DNA of 64,000 bases, taken from positions 70,119 to 134,118 of the forward strand of contig DGQM01000017.1 in assembly GCA_002389765.1 (NCBI GenBank). The letters are read 5' to 3'. The notes beneath the pieces were generated by a model. It was not told the origin of the DNA and ran no database searches. It saw only the letters and a program-made list of their open reading frames with translations. Of this stretch, positions 17,102 to 25,665 are shown piece after piece. Numbering within the stretch: the first letter of the stretch is position 1; each line of letters starts with the position of its first letter. The stretch is from Bacteroidetes bacterium UBA4414 (GTDB taxonomy: Bacteria; Bacteroidota; Bacteroidia; Chitinophagales; Chitinophagaceae). Position numbers and translations under genes: made by a program.

Positions 17102-17756
17102 ACCCTATTTTGGTTTTTATGAGTTTCACGTCAAAGTTCTTATCAATCTTGCCACGCAGCAGGTTGATGAATACTTCTATAGTATTGTTGTTGGTGCTGA
17201 TAGAAGACCCCCATACGCGCTTGATGAGTTCATTTTTCGGTACTACATCGCCACCTGCCTCTGCAAGCAACAGTAATATATCATACTCACGCGATGTTAG
17301 TTTTACCAATGTGCCGCCGCGGCTCACTTCCCGCTTGCGTATGTTTATTTCAAGGTCTTCTACTTTTATCACATCGCCTTTGCCTGCATTGTTATTGCGT
17401 TTCAGCAACACCTGCATACGTGCCAGCAGTTCTTTTATATAGAATGGCTTAGTGATATAGTCGTCCGCGCCCGATTCAAATCCTGTTAGTTTATCGTCTA
17501 TCTCGCCAAAAGCGGTAATCATAATAACAGGTGTGGTAACCTGTTGGTTGCGGATGTGTTTTACAAGGTCGTAGCCGTTTTTGCCGGGTACGTTGATATC
17601 TGCCAGGATGATGTCGTATTGATTGCGCAGTATCATGCGCTCGGCTATGTTCCCGTCAAATACCGTATCCACATCGTAGCCGTTTATATTCAGCTGATGC
17701 TTCGTTTCTTTCGACAGGTTAATGTCGTCTTCCAGCAATAATACCTTTGGCATCAT
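17073..17756 (-). CDS. OmpR/PhoB family response regulator of the metal-efflux system
   Basis: 227 residues. Receiver domain: acidic pocket LLEDD, phospho-acceptor Asp in YDIILADINVPGKNGYD, Thr/Ala VIMITAFGE, and Lys in DYITKPFYIKEL. The C-terminal winged helix (about 130-225) ends KIDKNFDVKLIKTKIGFGYYL. The start (two adjacent ATGs at 17751-17756) lies in the U-tract of a hairpin, see separate entry. First gene of regulator-kinase-channel-adaptor-pump on the minus strand. The CTTAA array at 15672-15708 is its likely target. Confidence 0.93.
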   Translation of the reverse strand: MMPKVLLLEDDINLSKETKHQLNINGYDVDTVFDGNIAERMILRNQYDIILADINVPGKNGYDLVKHIRNQQVTTPVIMITAFGEIDDKLTGFESGADDYITKPFYIKELLARMQVLLKRNNNAGKGDVIKVEDLEINIRKREVSRGGTLVKLTSREYDILLLLAEAGGDVVPKNELIKRVWGSSISTNNNTIEVFINLLRGKIDKNFDVKLIKTKIGFGYYLSSDT

Positions 17757-17783
17757 AAAAATACCCCGATGAATCGGGGTAAA
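17757..17783 (-). terminator. Terminator-like hairpin ending at the regulator start codon
   Basis: Minus strand: stem TACCCCGA / TCGGGGTA with loop TTCA, then TATTTTTATG, whose last ATG is the regulator start. It should terminate the DsbA-like gene transcript. It would also form the first structure in any regulator mRNA started at the -7-like TAATTTTA just upstream. Confidence 0.75.
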
Positions 17784-17810
17784 ATTAAACTATGTACTTG
17801 TAATATTTTA

Positions 17811-18797
17811 CTAAGGTTTTGAATACAGTGCACCGCTCGTCACTGTTTGGCGTTTCAGTTTTCCTTCAGTAACCAATTTATCAAGCAATGCAGTAGCGTC
17901 TTTGTTCGTTGTGCCCATCAGTACAGCATATTCTTTTACTGTTAATGTAGGGTAGTGGTTGAAGAGTGCAAGCGGTGTAGTACTGATTCTATCTTTCTCA
18001 GCATCAGGTAGTAATTGTTTTACCGCACCTTCAAACACATCGTAAGGGCGGAAGCCGTAGATGGTAACAGGTTGTTTATCTGCTGCCGAAACAAATAATG
18101 TAGGGAAGCCACGCACACCCAGGGTACGTGCGTAGTTCAGGTCTTCCTCAAACAATTGCTTTGCAGGGCCTTCATAATCTTTTTTCAATTGCGCTACATC
18201 CAGCCTTGCATATTCTGCGGCCTCCTGTATCACTTCCCAGCGCGTTATGTTTTTATTATCCAGAAACACACGCTCGCGTAGTTTGCGCAGAAATATCAAG
18301 GCTTTTGTTTTGTCTTGCATTTGTGCAGCCTTCATGGCAATAGATGGTGGATATGAAGACGATAACGGGTCTGTTAACCATACATCACCTTCAATTGGCA
18401 TTTCGTAATATTTGCTTACTTCTTTCCAGTGGTGTGCCACATCGCTCGGTTTGCTGATGCCACCGCTGTTGTAGCTCCAGTCGGGCAGCAGGCCGCCCAT
18501 GCGGTAGTCTATGTCTATGTATTCACCATACTCCAGTTTCAGCTTGCGTAGTTGTGGTTCTATACCCCAGCACGAAGAGCATATCGGGTCTGTGTAATAA
18601 ATGATTTTGATGGGTTTTACACCTGTTTGAATGTTTGCTGTTGTTGCGGTGTTAGTACTGCCCGGAACTTCACATATGCCTGTTGTAGTGTCGCACAATA
18701 ATGGATTCATCTTGCTGTCGTTCATTTTTCTTTTTGTTTGCGATTGGCAACTGATGCTGCCAACCATTATCATCATCAACAATAATTTGCTTGCCAT
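17811..18797 (-). CDS. DsbA-family (FrnE/YjbH-like, Thioredoxin_5) protein, exported
   Basis: 328 residues. Signal peptide with a Cys (MASKLLLMMIMVGSISC, possible lipobox, Cys17). Thioredoxin-fold domain with CSSC active site (YYTDPICSSCWGIEPQ) and the FrnE/DsbA helical insertion, then the cis-Pro loop region TLGVRGFPTLFVSA. A C-terminal winged-helix-like tail (LTVKEYAVLMGTTNKDATAL) is typical of Bacteroidota members. It probably handles thiol redox in the periplasm. Divergent from an HxlR regulator, many of which sense thiol-reactive or redox compounds, so the pair may form a redox-stress unit (inference). Confidence 0.82.
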   Translation of the reverse strand: MASKLLLMMIMVGSISCQSQTKRKMNDSKMNPLLCDTTTGICEVPGSTNTATTANIQTGVKPIKIIYYTDPICSSCWGIEPQLRKLKLEYGEYIDIDYRMGGLLPDWSYNSGGISKPSDVAHHWKEVSKYYEMPIEGDVWLTDPLSSSYPPSIAMKAAQMQDKTKALIFLRKLRERVFLDNKNITRWEVIQEAAEYARLDVAQLKKDYEGPAKQLFEEDLNYARTLGVRGFPTLFVSAADKQPVTIYGFRPYDVFEGAVKQLLPDAEKDRISTTPLALFNHYPTLTVKEYAVLMGTTNKDATALLDKLVTEGKLKRQTVTSGALYSKP

Positions 18798-18870
18798 GTT
18801 TTTTGGAAATTTGTTTACAAGCGGTTATCGGTTCATTTAGTATTGAATGTTTAACTTAGCACAAAGTTGC

Positions 18871-18884
18871 CTGCAATGTTGCAG
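18871..18884. promoter_or_regulatory. Palindrome CTGCAA-TG-TTGCAG in the DsbA-like/HxlR intergenic region
   Basis: Perfect 6-bp arms around TG, 23 bp before the chosen HxlR start and 74 bp upstream of the DsbA-like start. Good position for an autoregulatory HxlR site. Confidence 0.4.
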
Positions 18885-18906
18885 CCATACAATTAGTCTG
18901 AAAAAA

Positions 18907-19227
18907 GTGACTACCAATACCAACATAGAGAACGATAATGGCTGCCCTGTAGAGGGGCTGTTGAAGATGCTGTCGGGCAAATACAAAATGCAGATGTTTA
19001 AGTTGGCATTGGATGGCCCTTTGCGGTTTAATGCACTATTGAGAGATATTGAAGGCTCAAATAAACAAACACTTTCCCTAGCCTTGAAAGAGCTGGAAGA
19101 ACAAGGCTTGCTGATACGCACCATCATCAAACAAAAACCACTGCATGTGGAATATATCCTTTCAGAAAAAGGACAAACTTTAATACCCGTTTTCAGGCAA
19201 CTGGAAACAGTGCTGCAAAATCAATAA
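18907..19227 (+). CDS. HxlR family transcriptional regulator
   Basis: 106 residues from GTG 18907. An ATG at 18847 would add 20 Cys-rich residues (MFNLAQSCLQCCSH...) and lies at the expected transcription start of a -7-like TAGTATTG at 18838, so the shorter form is preferred. The family core is clear: NGCPVEGLLKMLSGKYKMQM, then the recognition region LRFNALLRDIEGSNKQTL, and the wing TIIKQKPLHVEYILSEKG. The conserved Cys of CPVE is the redox/electrophile-sensing position in several HxlR proteins. Divergent from the DsbA-like gene. Confidence 0.85.
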   Translation: MTTNTNIENDNGCPVEGLLKMLSGKYKMQMFKLALDGPLRFNALLRDIEGSNKQTLSLALKELEEQGLLIRTIIKQKPLHVEYILSEKGQTLIPVFRQLETVLQNQ

Positions 19228-19238
19228 TTCTTCCTTTT

Positions 19239-19865
19239 ATGATAGCCGCAATGTTGCAAGCTTTATTTGAGCCATACATACAAGTACCTGCAGATGTATG
19301 GTCGGGTTTTGCAAAGTATTTGCACATCAGACAATTTGAAAAGAACGAGATAATAAAAGCAGCTGATAAAAAGGAAACACATCTCTACATTATCACAAAG
19401 GGGTCGGCAGGTTTGTTTGTGTCTAAAGACGGGCATGATATATGCATAGACTTGTGCTATCCCGGACAGTTTGCAGGAGACTATTATAGCCTGTTGCAAC
19501 AGCAGACATTGATGGGTAGTAAAGGGAATGCCGAGTTGAATAATTTGCTGCAACAGCGAAGCCCGATATACGTGATGGCGTTAGAGGCTACCGAAGTATT
19601 GGCAATCAACAGGCAGGATTTGTTTATGCTATATGAACAATCAGATATAGGTAAGATGATTGCCAGAAAAGTGGCCGAGCTTTTGTATTTACAGAAGCAG
19701 AGCCAACAAATAGAACTACTTACTATGACGGCAGAACAACGTTACCTGCAATTGCTGAAGCAGTATCCGGATATATTGCTGAATACCGCAGGCAAACATA
19801 TTGCATCATATCTGGGTATATCGCCCGAAAGTTTGAGTCGTATCAAAAAGAAAGCAGCGTCTTAG
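19239..19865 (+). CDS. Crp/Fnr family transcriptional regulator
   Basis: 208 residues. Cyclic-nucleotide-binding-like beta-roll (about 25-125, KNEIIKAADKKETHLYIITK and CYPGQFAGDYYSLL), long dimer helix, and a C-terminal HTH (HIASYLGISPESLSRIKKKA). No Fnr-type cysteine cluster is visible, so it is a Bacteroidota Crp-like protein with unknown ligand. It starts 11 bp after the HxlR stop, so it is probably in the same operon. The CPBP gene that follows carries an inverted repeat at its promoter. Confidence 0.88.
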   Translation: MIAAMLQALFEPYIQVPADVWSGFAKYLHIRQFEKNEIIKAADKKETHLYIITKGSAGLFVSKDGHDICIDLCYPGQFAGDYYSLLQQQTLMGSKGNAELNNLLQQRSPIYVMALEATEVLAINRQDLFMLYEQSDIGKMIARKVAELLYLQKQSQQIELLTMTAEQRYLQLLKQYPDILLNTAGKHIASYLGISPESLSRIKKKAAS

Positions 19866-19905
19866 TTTATTACCATACATCAAGTTTTGTGCTGAAAACG
19901 CAATA

Positions 19906-19936
19906 GATATTTGCATCTAAATATCAAATATGCAAA
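19906..19936. promoter_or_regulatory. Nested inverted repeats over the CPBP gene start
   Basis: GATATTT-N6-AAATATC (19906-19925) and TTTGCAT-N13-ATGCAAA (19910-19936); the second arm of the latter covers the ATG at 19930. The first is a plausible Crp-type palindrome. Confidence 0.35.
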
Positions 19937-20622
19937 AACGCATACTGTCCGGTGTCGGCGTACCATCTGTAATGATAGTACTGTATCTGCTTGGTAACTT
20001 TGGGTTGAAAGCACTGAATCTGCAATGGCTGAAACACGAAATGTTGAACCATATGTTACAGTTTCAATTGTATGGTCTTGCGCTTAGTAGCATTACTATA
20101 TTTATAACACTGAAGATTGCAAAACAGAGTAAAGCTTTTTTGCGATTCGGAGATTTGGCTGCCTTTGCACGGCCTGTAAAACTATTAGGTATACGTAACG
20201 GTGATAACTGGTACAAAACGGGGCTCTCCTATATGCTAGTTATAACGCTTGCTACTACAGCATTTATGTATGCAGGTCTTGGCGATAAACTTGAATGGAG
20301 CTTACTGCCGAGTATGCTGCCGTGGATATTATTGTTTTCGCTTACTAATTCTTTTAACGAGGAGGTGATAACACGGTTTGCTATTGTAGGTATGTTGGAT
20401 GGTTATATGACACCAGTACGCATCATGTGGGTTGCTGCCGCTGTGTTCGGACTTGTGCATTATTTTGGTGCGCCGGGTGGCCCGCTAGGTGTATTAATGG
20501 CGGGCTTTTTGGCATGGGTGCTTGCCAAGTCTGTTATAGAAACCAGGGGTATGGGCATAGCCTTGCTAGTACACTTTGTACAAGATGTTGTGATAATAGG
20601 GATGCTGCTGATAATGGAATAA
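19930..20622 (+). CDS. CPBP family intramembrane glutamic endopeptidase (Abi/CAAX-like)
   Basis: 230 residues with six to eight membrane spans. Motif 1 is EExxxR (SFNEEVITRFAIVG), motif 2 FxxxH (VFGLVHYFGAP), and motif 3 the late His/Asp segment (LLVHFVQDVVII). These acidic and histidine residues form the intramembrane active site of the Rce1/CPBP family (PF02517). Bacterial members cleave peptides in the membrane or have unknown targets. It follows the Crp gene and converges on the PAP2-like gene with only 4 bp between. Confidence 0.88.
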   Translation: MQKRILSGVGVPSVMIVLYLLGNFGLKALNLQWLKHEMLNHMLQFQLYGLALSSITIFITLKIAKQSKAFLRFGDLAAFARPVKLLGIRNGDNWYKTGLSYMLVITLATTAFMYAGLGDKLEWSLLPSMLPWILLFSLTNSFNEEVITRFAIVGMLDGYMTPVRIMWVAAAVFGLVHYFGAPGGPLGVLMAGFLAWVLAKSVIETRGMGIALLVHFVQDVVIIGMLLIME

Positions 20623-20626
20623 ACCG

Positions 20627-21319
20627 CTATTTAGAATAGAGCAATTGCGCTTTCACTTTAGCATAGTATGGTTTTACCCAAGCAGGTGCAAAGTATATCA
20701 GTGTGGTAAAGAAGAGCGCACCGTACACATCGTAAGTATAGTGTATACGCATGCTAAGCACCATAAAACTCATGATGAATGTTGCCAAGAACATCCATGT
20801 TTTCAGAAACTTATGTTGCGCGCACAAAAAGTATATCCAAATGCTGGCTACATGCCCGCTGAAGAATAAGTCTTTGGTAAGTGGAGAATTGTGCGGATAA
20901 ACCGTGTTTTCAAGAAACACATCCCTTAGCACAATAATGCCTGCAGGTGGTTCCAATGCCAATGCCAATATGCATACCTGCCTTACTACTGCCACCAGAA
21001 AATGCATTTCTATCAAGCGCATAATAGTTTTAGGCCTGTGCAGGTGTGTAACTATCAGTGCAAATAATGATGCGTATAGCAAAAAGAAGATAGGTGTAGA
21101 AAAATCGTAGCTGGGGAAAAGTTGCAGAAACTTGTCTTGCAGTTGTACGCCTTTGCGTGTTTCTATATAGTTGCCAAGGTGTTGGGTAATGGCCGAATAT
21201 ATCAGGAAAAGACCAGGTACTATCAGGAGTTTCCACCTGAAGGATTTTTCGGATAAATGTAATTTCCACTCATTTATCAAATTCCGTAAATAATTGCCTC
21301 GTCCCGAACTCATTTGCAT
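20627..21319 (-). CDS. PAP2_C / sphingomyelin-synthase-like membrane phosphatase or phosphotransferase
   Basis: 230 residues, about six membrane spans. It contains the lipid-phosphatase-type motifs in membrane context: DLFFSGHVASIWIYFL (SGH motif) and MRIHYTYDVYGA (H-x(3)-D-type motif). These fit PF14360, the PAP2-related group that includes sphingomyelin synthases. It may act on lipid phosphates or transfer phospholipid headgroups; the substrate is not readable. Its 3' end lies 4 bp from the convergent CPBP gene without an obvious terminator. Confidence 0.75.
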   Translation of the reverse strand: MQMSSGRGNYLRNLINEWKLHLSEKSFRWKLLIVPGLFLIYSAITQHLGNYIETRKGVQLQDKFLQLFPSYDFSTPIFFLLYASLFALIVTHLHRPKTIMRLIEMHFLVAVVRQVCILALALEPPAGIIVLRDVFLENTVYPHNSPLTKDLFFSGHVASIWIYFLCAQHKFLKTWMFLATFIMSFMVLSMRIHYTYDVYGALFFTTLIYFAPAWVKPYYAKVKAQLLYSK

Positions 21320-21423
21320 GGTTATGCTGCCAAAACAGCAAAGTAACGCAAATTTAATGTTGTGATAATAAATAATTTACATGCAAGTATAGACATTACG
21401 TCGAAAAGCGTTAAATGTAAAAA

Positions 21424-21942
21424 CTATTTAACGTGTTGGGCAATGTTCAGTGTATAGCAGATATTATCCTCTGTTACGCCATCGGGCCATGTTCTGCTCT
21501 CTGTATGGTGGTATATAAAGCCGTAATGTTGGTTAGCAGCTTTTGATGCCAGGTTGCTTTTGCGATGGCTAATGGTGAGTACTGTTACACCATTGGATCT
21601 GGCCCATGCAATGCGGGCATCATAGAGCATGGCTGATAATCCTTTGCCCCTGTGCGCTTTCTGAATGTACGATTGCGTCATGTATGCCTCTGCGGGGTTT
21701 GCGGCATTGATGATAATGGCAGTTAGTCCTATCAGCTCGTTGTTGTAATAAAGGCCAAAACGCGCATTACCCGGCAGCGATATCCTGTTTATCCAATCTT
21801 CCTGCGGCAGTGCGGCCTCCATAGCATAGCTGTTGCCAAACATCCCGGGCTCGGTAGCCAGTGCCTCCAGCCGTATGCGTTTGTAAGCTTCTACTTCTGC
21901 CATGGTAAACTGCCGTATGCTGTACGCGGTATTATCGGTCAT
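21424..21942 (-). CDS. GNAT family N-acetyltransferase
   Basis: 172 residues. GNAT fold: N-terminal YSIRQFTMAEVEAYKRIRLEA, beta strands NARFGLYYNNELIGLTAI, and the acetyl-CoA-binding motif A QSYIQKAHRGKGLSAMLYDA (RGKGL pyrophosphate loop), then ANQHYGFIYHH. Probably modifies a small amine or protein N-terminus. The start ATG overlaps the stop of the upstream HEAT gene by 4 bp, so the two are translationally coupled. Confidence 0.88.
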   Translation of the reverse strand: MTDNTAYSIRQFTMAEVEAYKRIRLEALATEPGMFGNSYAMEAALPQEDWINRISLPGNARFGLYYNNELIGLTAIIINAANPAEAYMTQSYIQKAHRGKGLSAMLYDARIAWARSNGVTVLTISHRKSNLASKAANQHYGFIYHHTESRTWPDGVTEDNICYTLNIAQHVK

Positions 21943-22451
21943 TTCAGTTTTTTTATAGCAGCCAGGTATATTTTCTTGATGCTGTTTTGTTCTTCTCTGG
22001 CTACAATGCTTTCTATAGCAGGTAGTAGTTCTTTGTTGTGCTTTGTTTGCAGCTTCAGTATTTCACCCAGTGCAAATGCGGCGCTCCAACGCACTACTGT
22101 GCCACTATCCTCGGTATTTATCAGGAGTTTGTTGATGGCATCGTCTAGTTGCTTTGCATGAAGCGCGGCGGTGTTGCCTATTACTTTTGCTGATTCCCAT
22201 TTTACACGTGGTGCTTTTGCACTCAGCGTTTCGGTTACAAATTTGAAAGCCGTTTTGTCCACGAGTTCAGGCTTTTGCTGTGTGGCAAATTCCAGTGCTT
22301 CTATACAAGTAGCTTTTGGTGAATCTTTGGCAGTTGCTGCAAATGCCAATAGTGTATCTACGCCGATAGTACCATCAAGAACGGCACTGCTTAGCAGTGC
22401 CGTTTTCTCTTTTGGTTTCTTTGATTTATCGTTCAGTATTTCGCTGATCAT
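21939..22451 (-). CDS. HEAT-repeat protein
   Basis: 170 residues of helical pairs, with HEAT-like units near LVDKTAFKFVTETLSAKAPR, WESAKVIGNTAALHAKQLDD and RWSAAFALGEILKLQT. Such solenoids bind proteins; no catalytic motif. It overlaps the GNAT gene by ATGA and starts 5 bp after the OmpA-like gene, so OmpA-like / HEAT / GNAT form an operon. Confidence 0.75.
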   Translation of the reverse strand: MISEILNDKSKKPKEKTALLSSAVLDGTIGVDTLLAFAATAKDSPKATCIEALEFATQQKPELVDKTAFKFVTETLSAKAPRVKWESAKVIGNTAALHAKQLDDAINKLLINTEDSGTVVRWSAAFALGEILKLQTKHNKELLPAIESIVAREEQNSIKKIYLAAIKKLK

Positions 22452-22456
22452 ATTGT

Positions 22457-23308
22457 TTAGTTCTTTTCAGGCGCTTTTTCTATCAGATCCATAAACTGGT
22501 CCAGCTTCGGCGTCACGATGATTTCTGTACGGCGATTGCGTGTTTTGCCTGCCTCGCTGCTGTTGTCTGCTACCGGGTTGTATTCACCGCGGCCACCTGC
22601 TGTCAGGCGTTTAGGATCTACACCATAGTTATATTGCAGTGCCTGTACTACAGATGATGCACGCAGCGCACTCAAATCCCAGTTGTTACGAATGTTCGGG
22701 CGAGAGATAGGCACGTCGTCCGTATTACCTTCTACCAGTACTTCGTAATCGTTATAGTCTTTGATGATTTTTGCAATCTTGCTAAGTGTTTCGCCTGCGC
22801 GTTCAGATATCTGATAGTCGCCGGTTTTGTACAGCATATTATCTGCCAGCGATATATATACTACGCCTTTCAGCACTTTCACATCTACATCTTTCAGTTC
22901 GTCGCGGCTCAGCGAGCGTGTCAGATTGTTTGTCAGCACGATGTTCAGCGAGTCGCTCTTGTTCTTCATGTTTACCAAGTGCTGAATATATTTGTTAGAT
23001 GCGTTGATTTCATCTACCAGCTTAGCAATATTAATGCTACCCTGATTGCCTGAAGTCAGGCATTTATCTAATGCTGCCTGTAGCGATGCCACGTTGTTTT
23101 TTTCAGAAAGCAGCTGCTCTTCTACACTGCGTGCTCTTGTGGCTGCAGTTGCCACAGTAGTTTGGCATTCCTGATATTTAACTGCCAGATTATTATTGCT
23201 TGCCTGCAGCGAATCGTATTTGCCTTGCAGTGTCTTGTATTTTTTAGAGCTTACACAGCCGGTTGCCAGTGTAGCAATAGCCAGCGTTGCGACTAACGTA
23301 GATTTCAT
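22457..23308 (-). CDS. OmpA-family lipoprotein with coiled coil
   Basis: 283 residues. Lipoprotein signal (VATLAIATLATGC, Cys18). Coiled coil follows (KTLQGKYDSLQASNNNLAVK and EEQLLSEKNNVASLQAALD, about 25-90), then the C-terminal OmpA peptidoglycan-binding domain (about 140-270). The latter has the signature VLVEGNTDDVPI, NWDLSALRASSVVQALQ, GRGEYNPVADNSSEAGKTRN and NRRTEII. It links the envelope to peptidoglycan. First gene of a three-gene operon. Confidence 0.9.
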   Translation of the reverse strand: MKSTLVATLAIATLATGCVSSKKYKTLQGKYDSLQASNNNLAVKYQECQTTVATAATRARSVEEQLLSEKNNVASLQAALDKCLTSGNQGSINIAKLVDEINASNKYIQHLVNMKNKSDSLNIVLTNNLTRSLSRDELKDVDVKVLKGVVYISLADNMLYKTGDYQISERAGETLSKIAKIIKDYNDYEVLVEGNTDDVPISRPNIRNNWDLSALRASSVVQALQYNYGVDPKRLTAGGRGEYNPVADNSSEAGKTRNRRTEIIVTPKLDQFMDLIEKAPEKN

Positions 23309-23380
23309 GTACAGATGTTTTTATGATGAAACGAAATTAGCTCAATAATATTTTGTGTACGAATGATAATTGTTAAAAAT

Positions 23381-23404
23381 AAAAGCCACTCCGAAGAGTG
23401 GCTT
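23381..23404 (-). terminator. Terminator of the peroxiredoxin gene
   Basis: Stem GCCACTC / GAGTGGC with a 4-nt loop; minus strand continues TTTTATTTTT. Located 29 bp after the peroxiredoxin stop. Confidence 0.85.
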
Positions 23405-23432
23405 CCTAATTATTATACGCAATGAATAATTA

Positions 23433-24068
23433 TTAGTTAGCGTGTGTTTCCAGATACTTGGCAATATCTTCTGCCGTTGTCTTCAGGCCTTCGCTGCCTT
23501 TGTGCCAGTTTGCAGGGCATACTTCACCGTTTTCTTCGTGGAAGTTCAGTGCATCTACCATACGCAGGGCTTCATCTACACTGCGGCCCAGTGGCAGGTC
23601 GTTGATAACCTGATGGCGTACAACACCGTGTTTATCTATCAGGAACAGGCCACGGAAAGCAACCGGGTTTCCTTCAAAAGCAAGGTTACCATCTGTCATG
23701 CTGTAGTTGCCTGCCAGCACACCGTAGTTGATAGCTATCATTTTAGAGTAGTCGGCAACGATAGGGTATGTTACACCTTTGATGCCACCTTTATTACGTT
23801 CCGTATTCAGCCAAGCCCAATGAGAATATTTAGAGTCTGTAGAACAAGCTACAACTACAGTATCGCGTTTTTCAAACTCAGCCAGTTTTTCCTGAAATGC
23901 TACCAGTTCTGTAGGGCATACAAATGTGAAATCGAGCGGATAGAAAAAGAATACAACATTCTTTTTACCTATGTACTGCTCCAACGAGAAGTTTTCTACA
24001 AATTCATTTCCGTTTACTACTGCTTCTTCGTTGAAGGCCGGGGCTTTCTTTCCTGTTAATACGTTCAT
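23433..24068 (-). CDS. Typical 2-Cys peroxiredoxin (AhpC/TSA family)
   Basis: 211 residues from the ATG at 24066-24068 (MNVLTGKKAPAF); an upstream in-frame ATG adds ten basic residues and is less likely given the -7 box at 24096. Peroxidatic Cys51 in YPLDFTFVCPTEL; resolving Cys near 184 in NGEVCPANWHKGSEG. It reduces hydrogen and alkyl peroxides in the cytoplasm. The promoter region has a palindrome CGGATATCCG. Confidence 0.95.
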   Translation of the reverse strand: MNVLTGKKAPAFNEEAVVNGNEFVENFSLEQYIGKKNVVFFFYPLDFTFVCPTELVAFQEKLAEFEKRDTVVVACSTDSKYSHWAWLNTERNKGGIKGVTYPIVADYSKMIAINYGVLAGNYSMTDGNLAFEGNPVAFRGLFLIDKHGVVRHQVINDLPLGRSVDEALRMVDALNFHEENGEVCPANWHKGSEGLKTTAEDIAKYLETHAN

Positions 24069-24095
24069 TTTTATTTTTAATTTTTTAAAGGCGCG

Positions 24096-24122
24096 CAAAG
24101 ATATTTAAAATGCGGATATCCG
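24096..24122 (-). promoter_or_regulatory. Peroxiredoxin promoter with palindrome
   Basis: Minus-strand -7 box TATCTTTG (complement of 24096-24103), full consensus match. A perfect 10-bp palindrome CGGATATCCG at 24113-24122 covers the area between -33 and -7, the place for a repressor or redox-regulator site. Confidence 0.5.
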
Positions 24123-24319
24123 TTGTAGAATAAACGCATAATAATGTCAAAACTATCCACAGATATGGAGAAATAAACTGATATTGTGCATGCAAACGGG
24201 TGATTTGCATCATGCAACAACAGTTGCCGCAAATGCCCCTGTTTCTGTCGCACCGGCACAGCTTGTATGTAACAAGACAATGCTAGGTTTGCAATATCAA
24301 AATCATTAAAACTAAGACT

Positions 24320-24793
24320 ATGCAAAAGATAACACCGTTTCTATGGTTCAACGATAATGCCGAAGAGGCTGTAAACTTTTATGTAAACACATTTAAAGAC
24401 GGCAAAATAACAAGCATCAGCCGCTATGGCGAAGGTATGCCGATGCCCGCAGGCACAGCTATGACGGTAGGTTTTGAGCTCTTCGGACAAAAGTATACAG
24501 CACTGAATGGTGGCCCTATGTTTAAATTCACAGAGGCGGTATCTTTTGTAGTACACTGCAAAGACCAGACAGAGGTAGATCATTACTGGAACACATTGAC
24601 TGCCGATGGTGGACAGGAACAGGCATGTGCTTGGTTGAAAGACAAATATGGACTGTCTTGGCAGATAGTACCCGAAGCTATGATAGCCATGATGACGGAT
24701 AAAGACGGTGCTAAAGCACAGCGCGTAGCGATGGCTATGATGAAGATGAAGAAAATCATTATTGCAGATTTGGAAGCTGCGTACAACGGATAA
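24320..24793 (+). CDS. VOC-superfamily PhnB-like protein
   Basis: 157 residues. Starts MQKITPFLWFNDNAEEAVNF with the classic 3-demethylubiquinone-methyltransferase/PhnB-type fold (PF06983), and includes RYGEGMPMPAGTAMTVGFEL, then KYGLSWQIVPEAM. These are VOC-fold proteins (glyoxalase/bleomycin-resistance superfamily) with mostly unknown substrates. Monocistronic, followed by a terminator. Confidence 0.85.
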   Translation: MQKITPFLWFNDNAEEAVNFYVNTFKDGKITSISRYGEGMPMPAGTAMTVGFELFGQKYTALNGGPMFKFTEAVSFVVHCKDQTEVDHYWNTLTADGGQEQACAWLKDKYGLSWQIVPEAMIAMMTDKDGAKAQRVAMAMMKMKKIIIADLEAAYNG

Positions 24794-24814
24794 TAACAGT
24801 TGGGATACGATATG

Positions 24815-24846
24815 AAAGAGTGCAACATACTGCACTCTTTTTTTTG
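24815..24846 (+). terminator. Intrinsic terminator
   Basis: Stem AAAGAGTGCA / TGCACTCTTT with 6-nt loop and a long T run, after the VOC gene. Confidence 0.9.
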
Positions 24847-24968
24847 TTTGAGGCCTATGATACACAACGATTAACGAGTTAAAAAAATGATTAAATAGTT
24901 TTTAATAATAGGTGGGGAAGTATTCAGCACCTATTTTCGTTGATAGTACTAACATCAACCAACAGCTT

Positions 24969-25661
24969 TTGAATACCATATTATTGATAGAAGATGAAGC
25001 ATCGGTAGCATCGTTGCTGATACGCAGCCTTAGTGAAGAAGGCTATGTAGTAAGCCTGGCACCCGACGGTAACACGGGGCTTGATATGGCTTTGCATAGC
25101 CACTACAGCCTGATGATACTGGATATAATGCTGCCGGGGGTAAATGGCCTAGAGATATGCCGACAGGTACGCGAGGCGGGCATTACAAAACCTATCTTGA
25201 TGTTGACAGCACTGGGTACTACGCAGAATATTGTTGCAGGGCTGGACTATGGTGCAGATGACTATATGGTGAAGCCGTATAAATTGGCTGAACTGCTGGC
25301 GCGTGTACGTGTAATGATAAGGCGCGGGTATATGACACCCGAGCCTGAAGTGAAGAATGAAGAAGTATTGCAGATAGCAGACCTGGAGCTGAACATGAAA
25401 GACAAAACAGCCAACAGGGCAGGGCGTAAAATTGACCTGACAGCTACAGAGTACCGCTTGCTGAAATACCTGATGGATAACAAGCGCAGACTACTATCGC
25501 GTATGGATATACTGGAGAATGTATGGGGCATAGAGTTTAACATGAATACCAAAGTGGTGGACGTATACGTAAACTACCTACGCAAGAAGATAGAGAGCGA
25601 TGATACTGCGAAGCTGATACATACTGTTGTAGGTATGGGCTATATACTGAAAGAAGAATAG
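24969..25661 (+). CDS. OmpR/PhoB family response regulator
   Basis: 230 residues from TTG 24969 (LNTILLIEDEASVASLLIRS), giving the usual family length. A GTG at 24912 would add 19 residues with no receiver homology and would lie upstream of the -7-like TATTTTCG at 24932. Acidic pocket IEDE, phospho-acceptor Asp in YSLMILDIMLPGVNGLE, Thr in MLTALG, and Lys in DDYMVKPYKLAELLARVR. Winged helix ends LIHTVVGMGYILKEE. Four bases before the kinase gene. The CTTA array at 27041-27127 is its probable operator. Confidence 0.92.
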   Translation: MNTILLIEDEASVASLLIRSLSEEGYVVSLAPDGNTGLDMALHSHYSLMILDIMLPGVNGLEICRQVREAGITKPILMLTALGTTQNIVAGLDYGADDYMVKPYKLAELLARVRVMIRRGYMTPEPEVKNEEVLQIADLELNMKDKTANRAGRKIDLTATEYRLLKYLMDNKRRLLSRMDILENVWGIEFNMNTKVVDVYVNYLRKKIESDDTAKLIHTVVGMGYILKEE

Positions 25662-25665
25662 GCAA

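Noticed and set aside
24871..24906. Several TTAA motifs upstream of the response regulator at 24969, considered as a phased array
   Set aside because: Spacing is irregular (8, 12, 11 bp) and the region is simply AT-rich.
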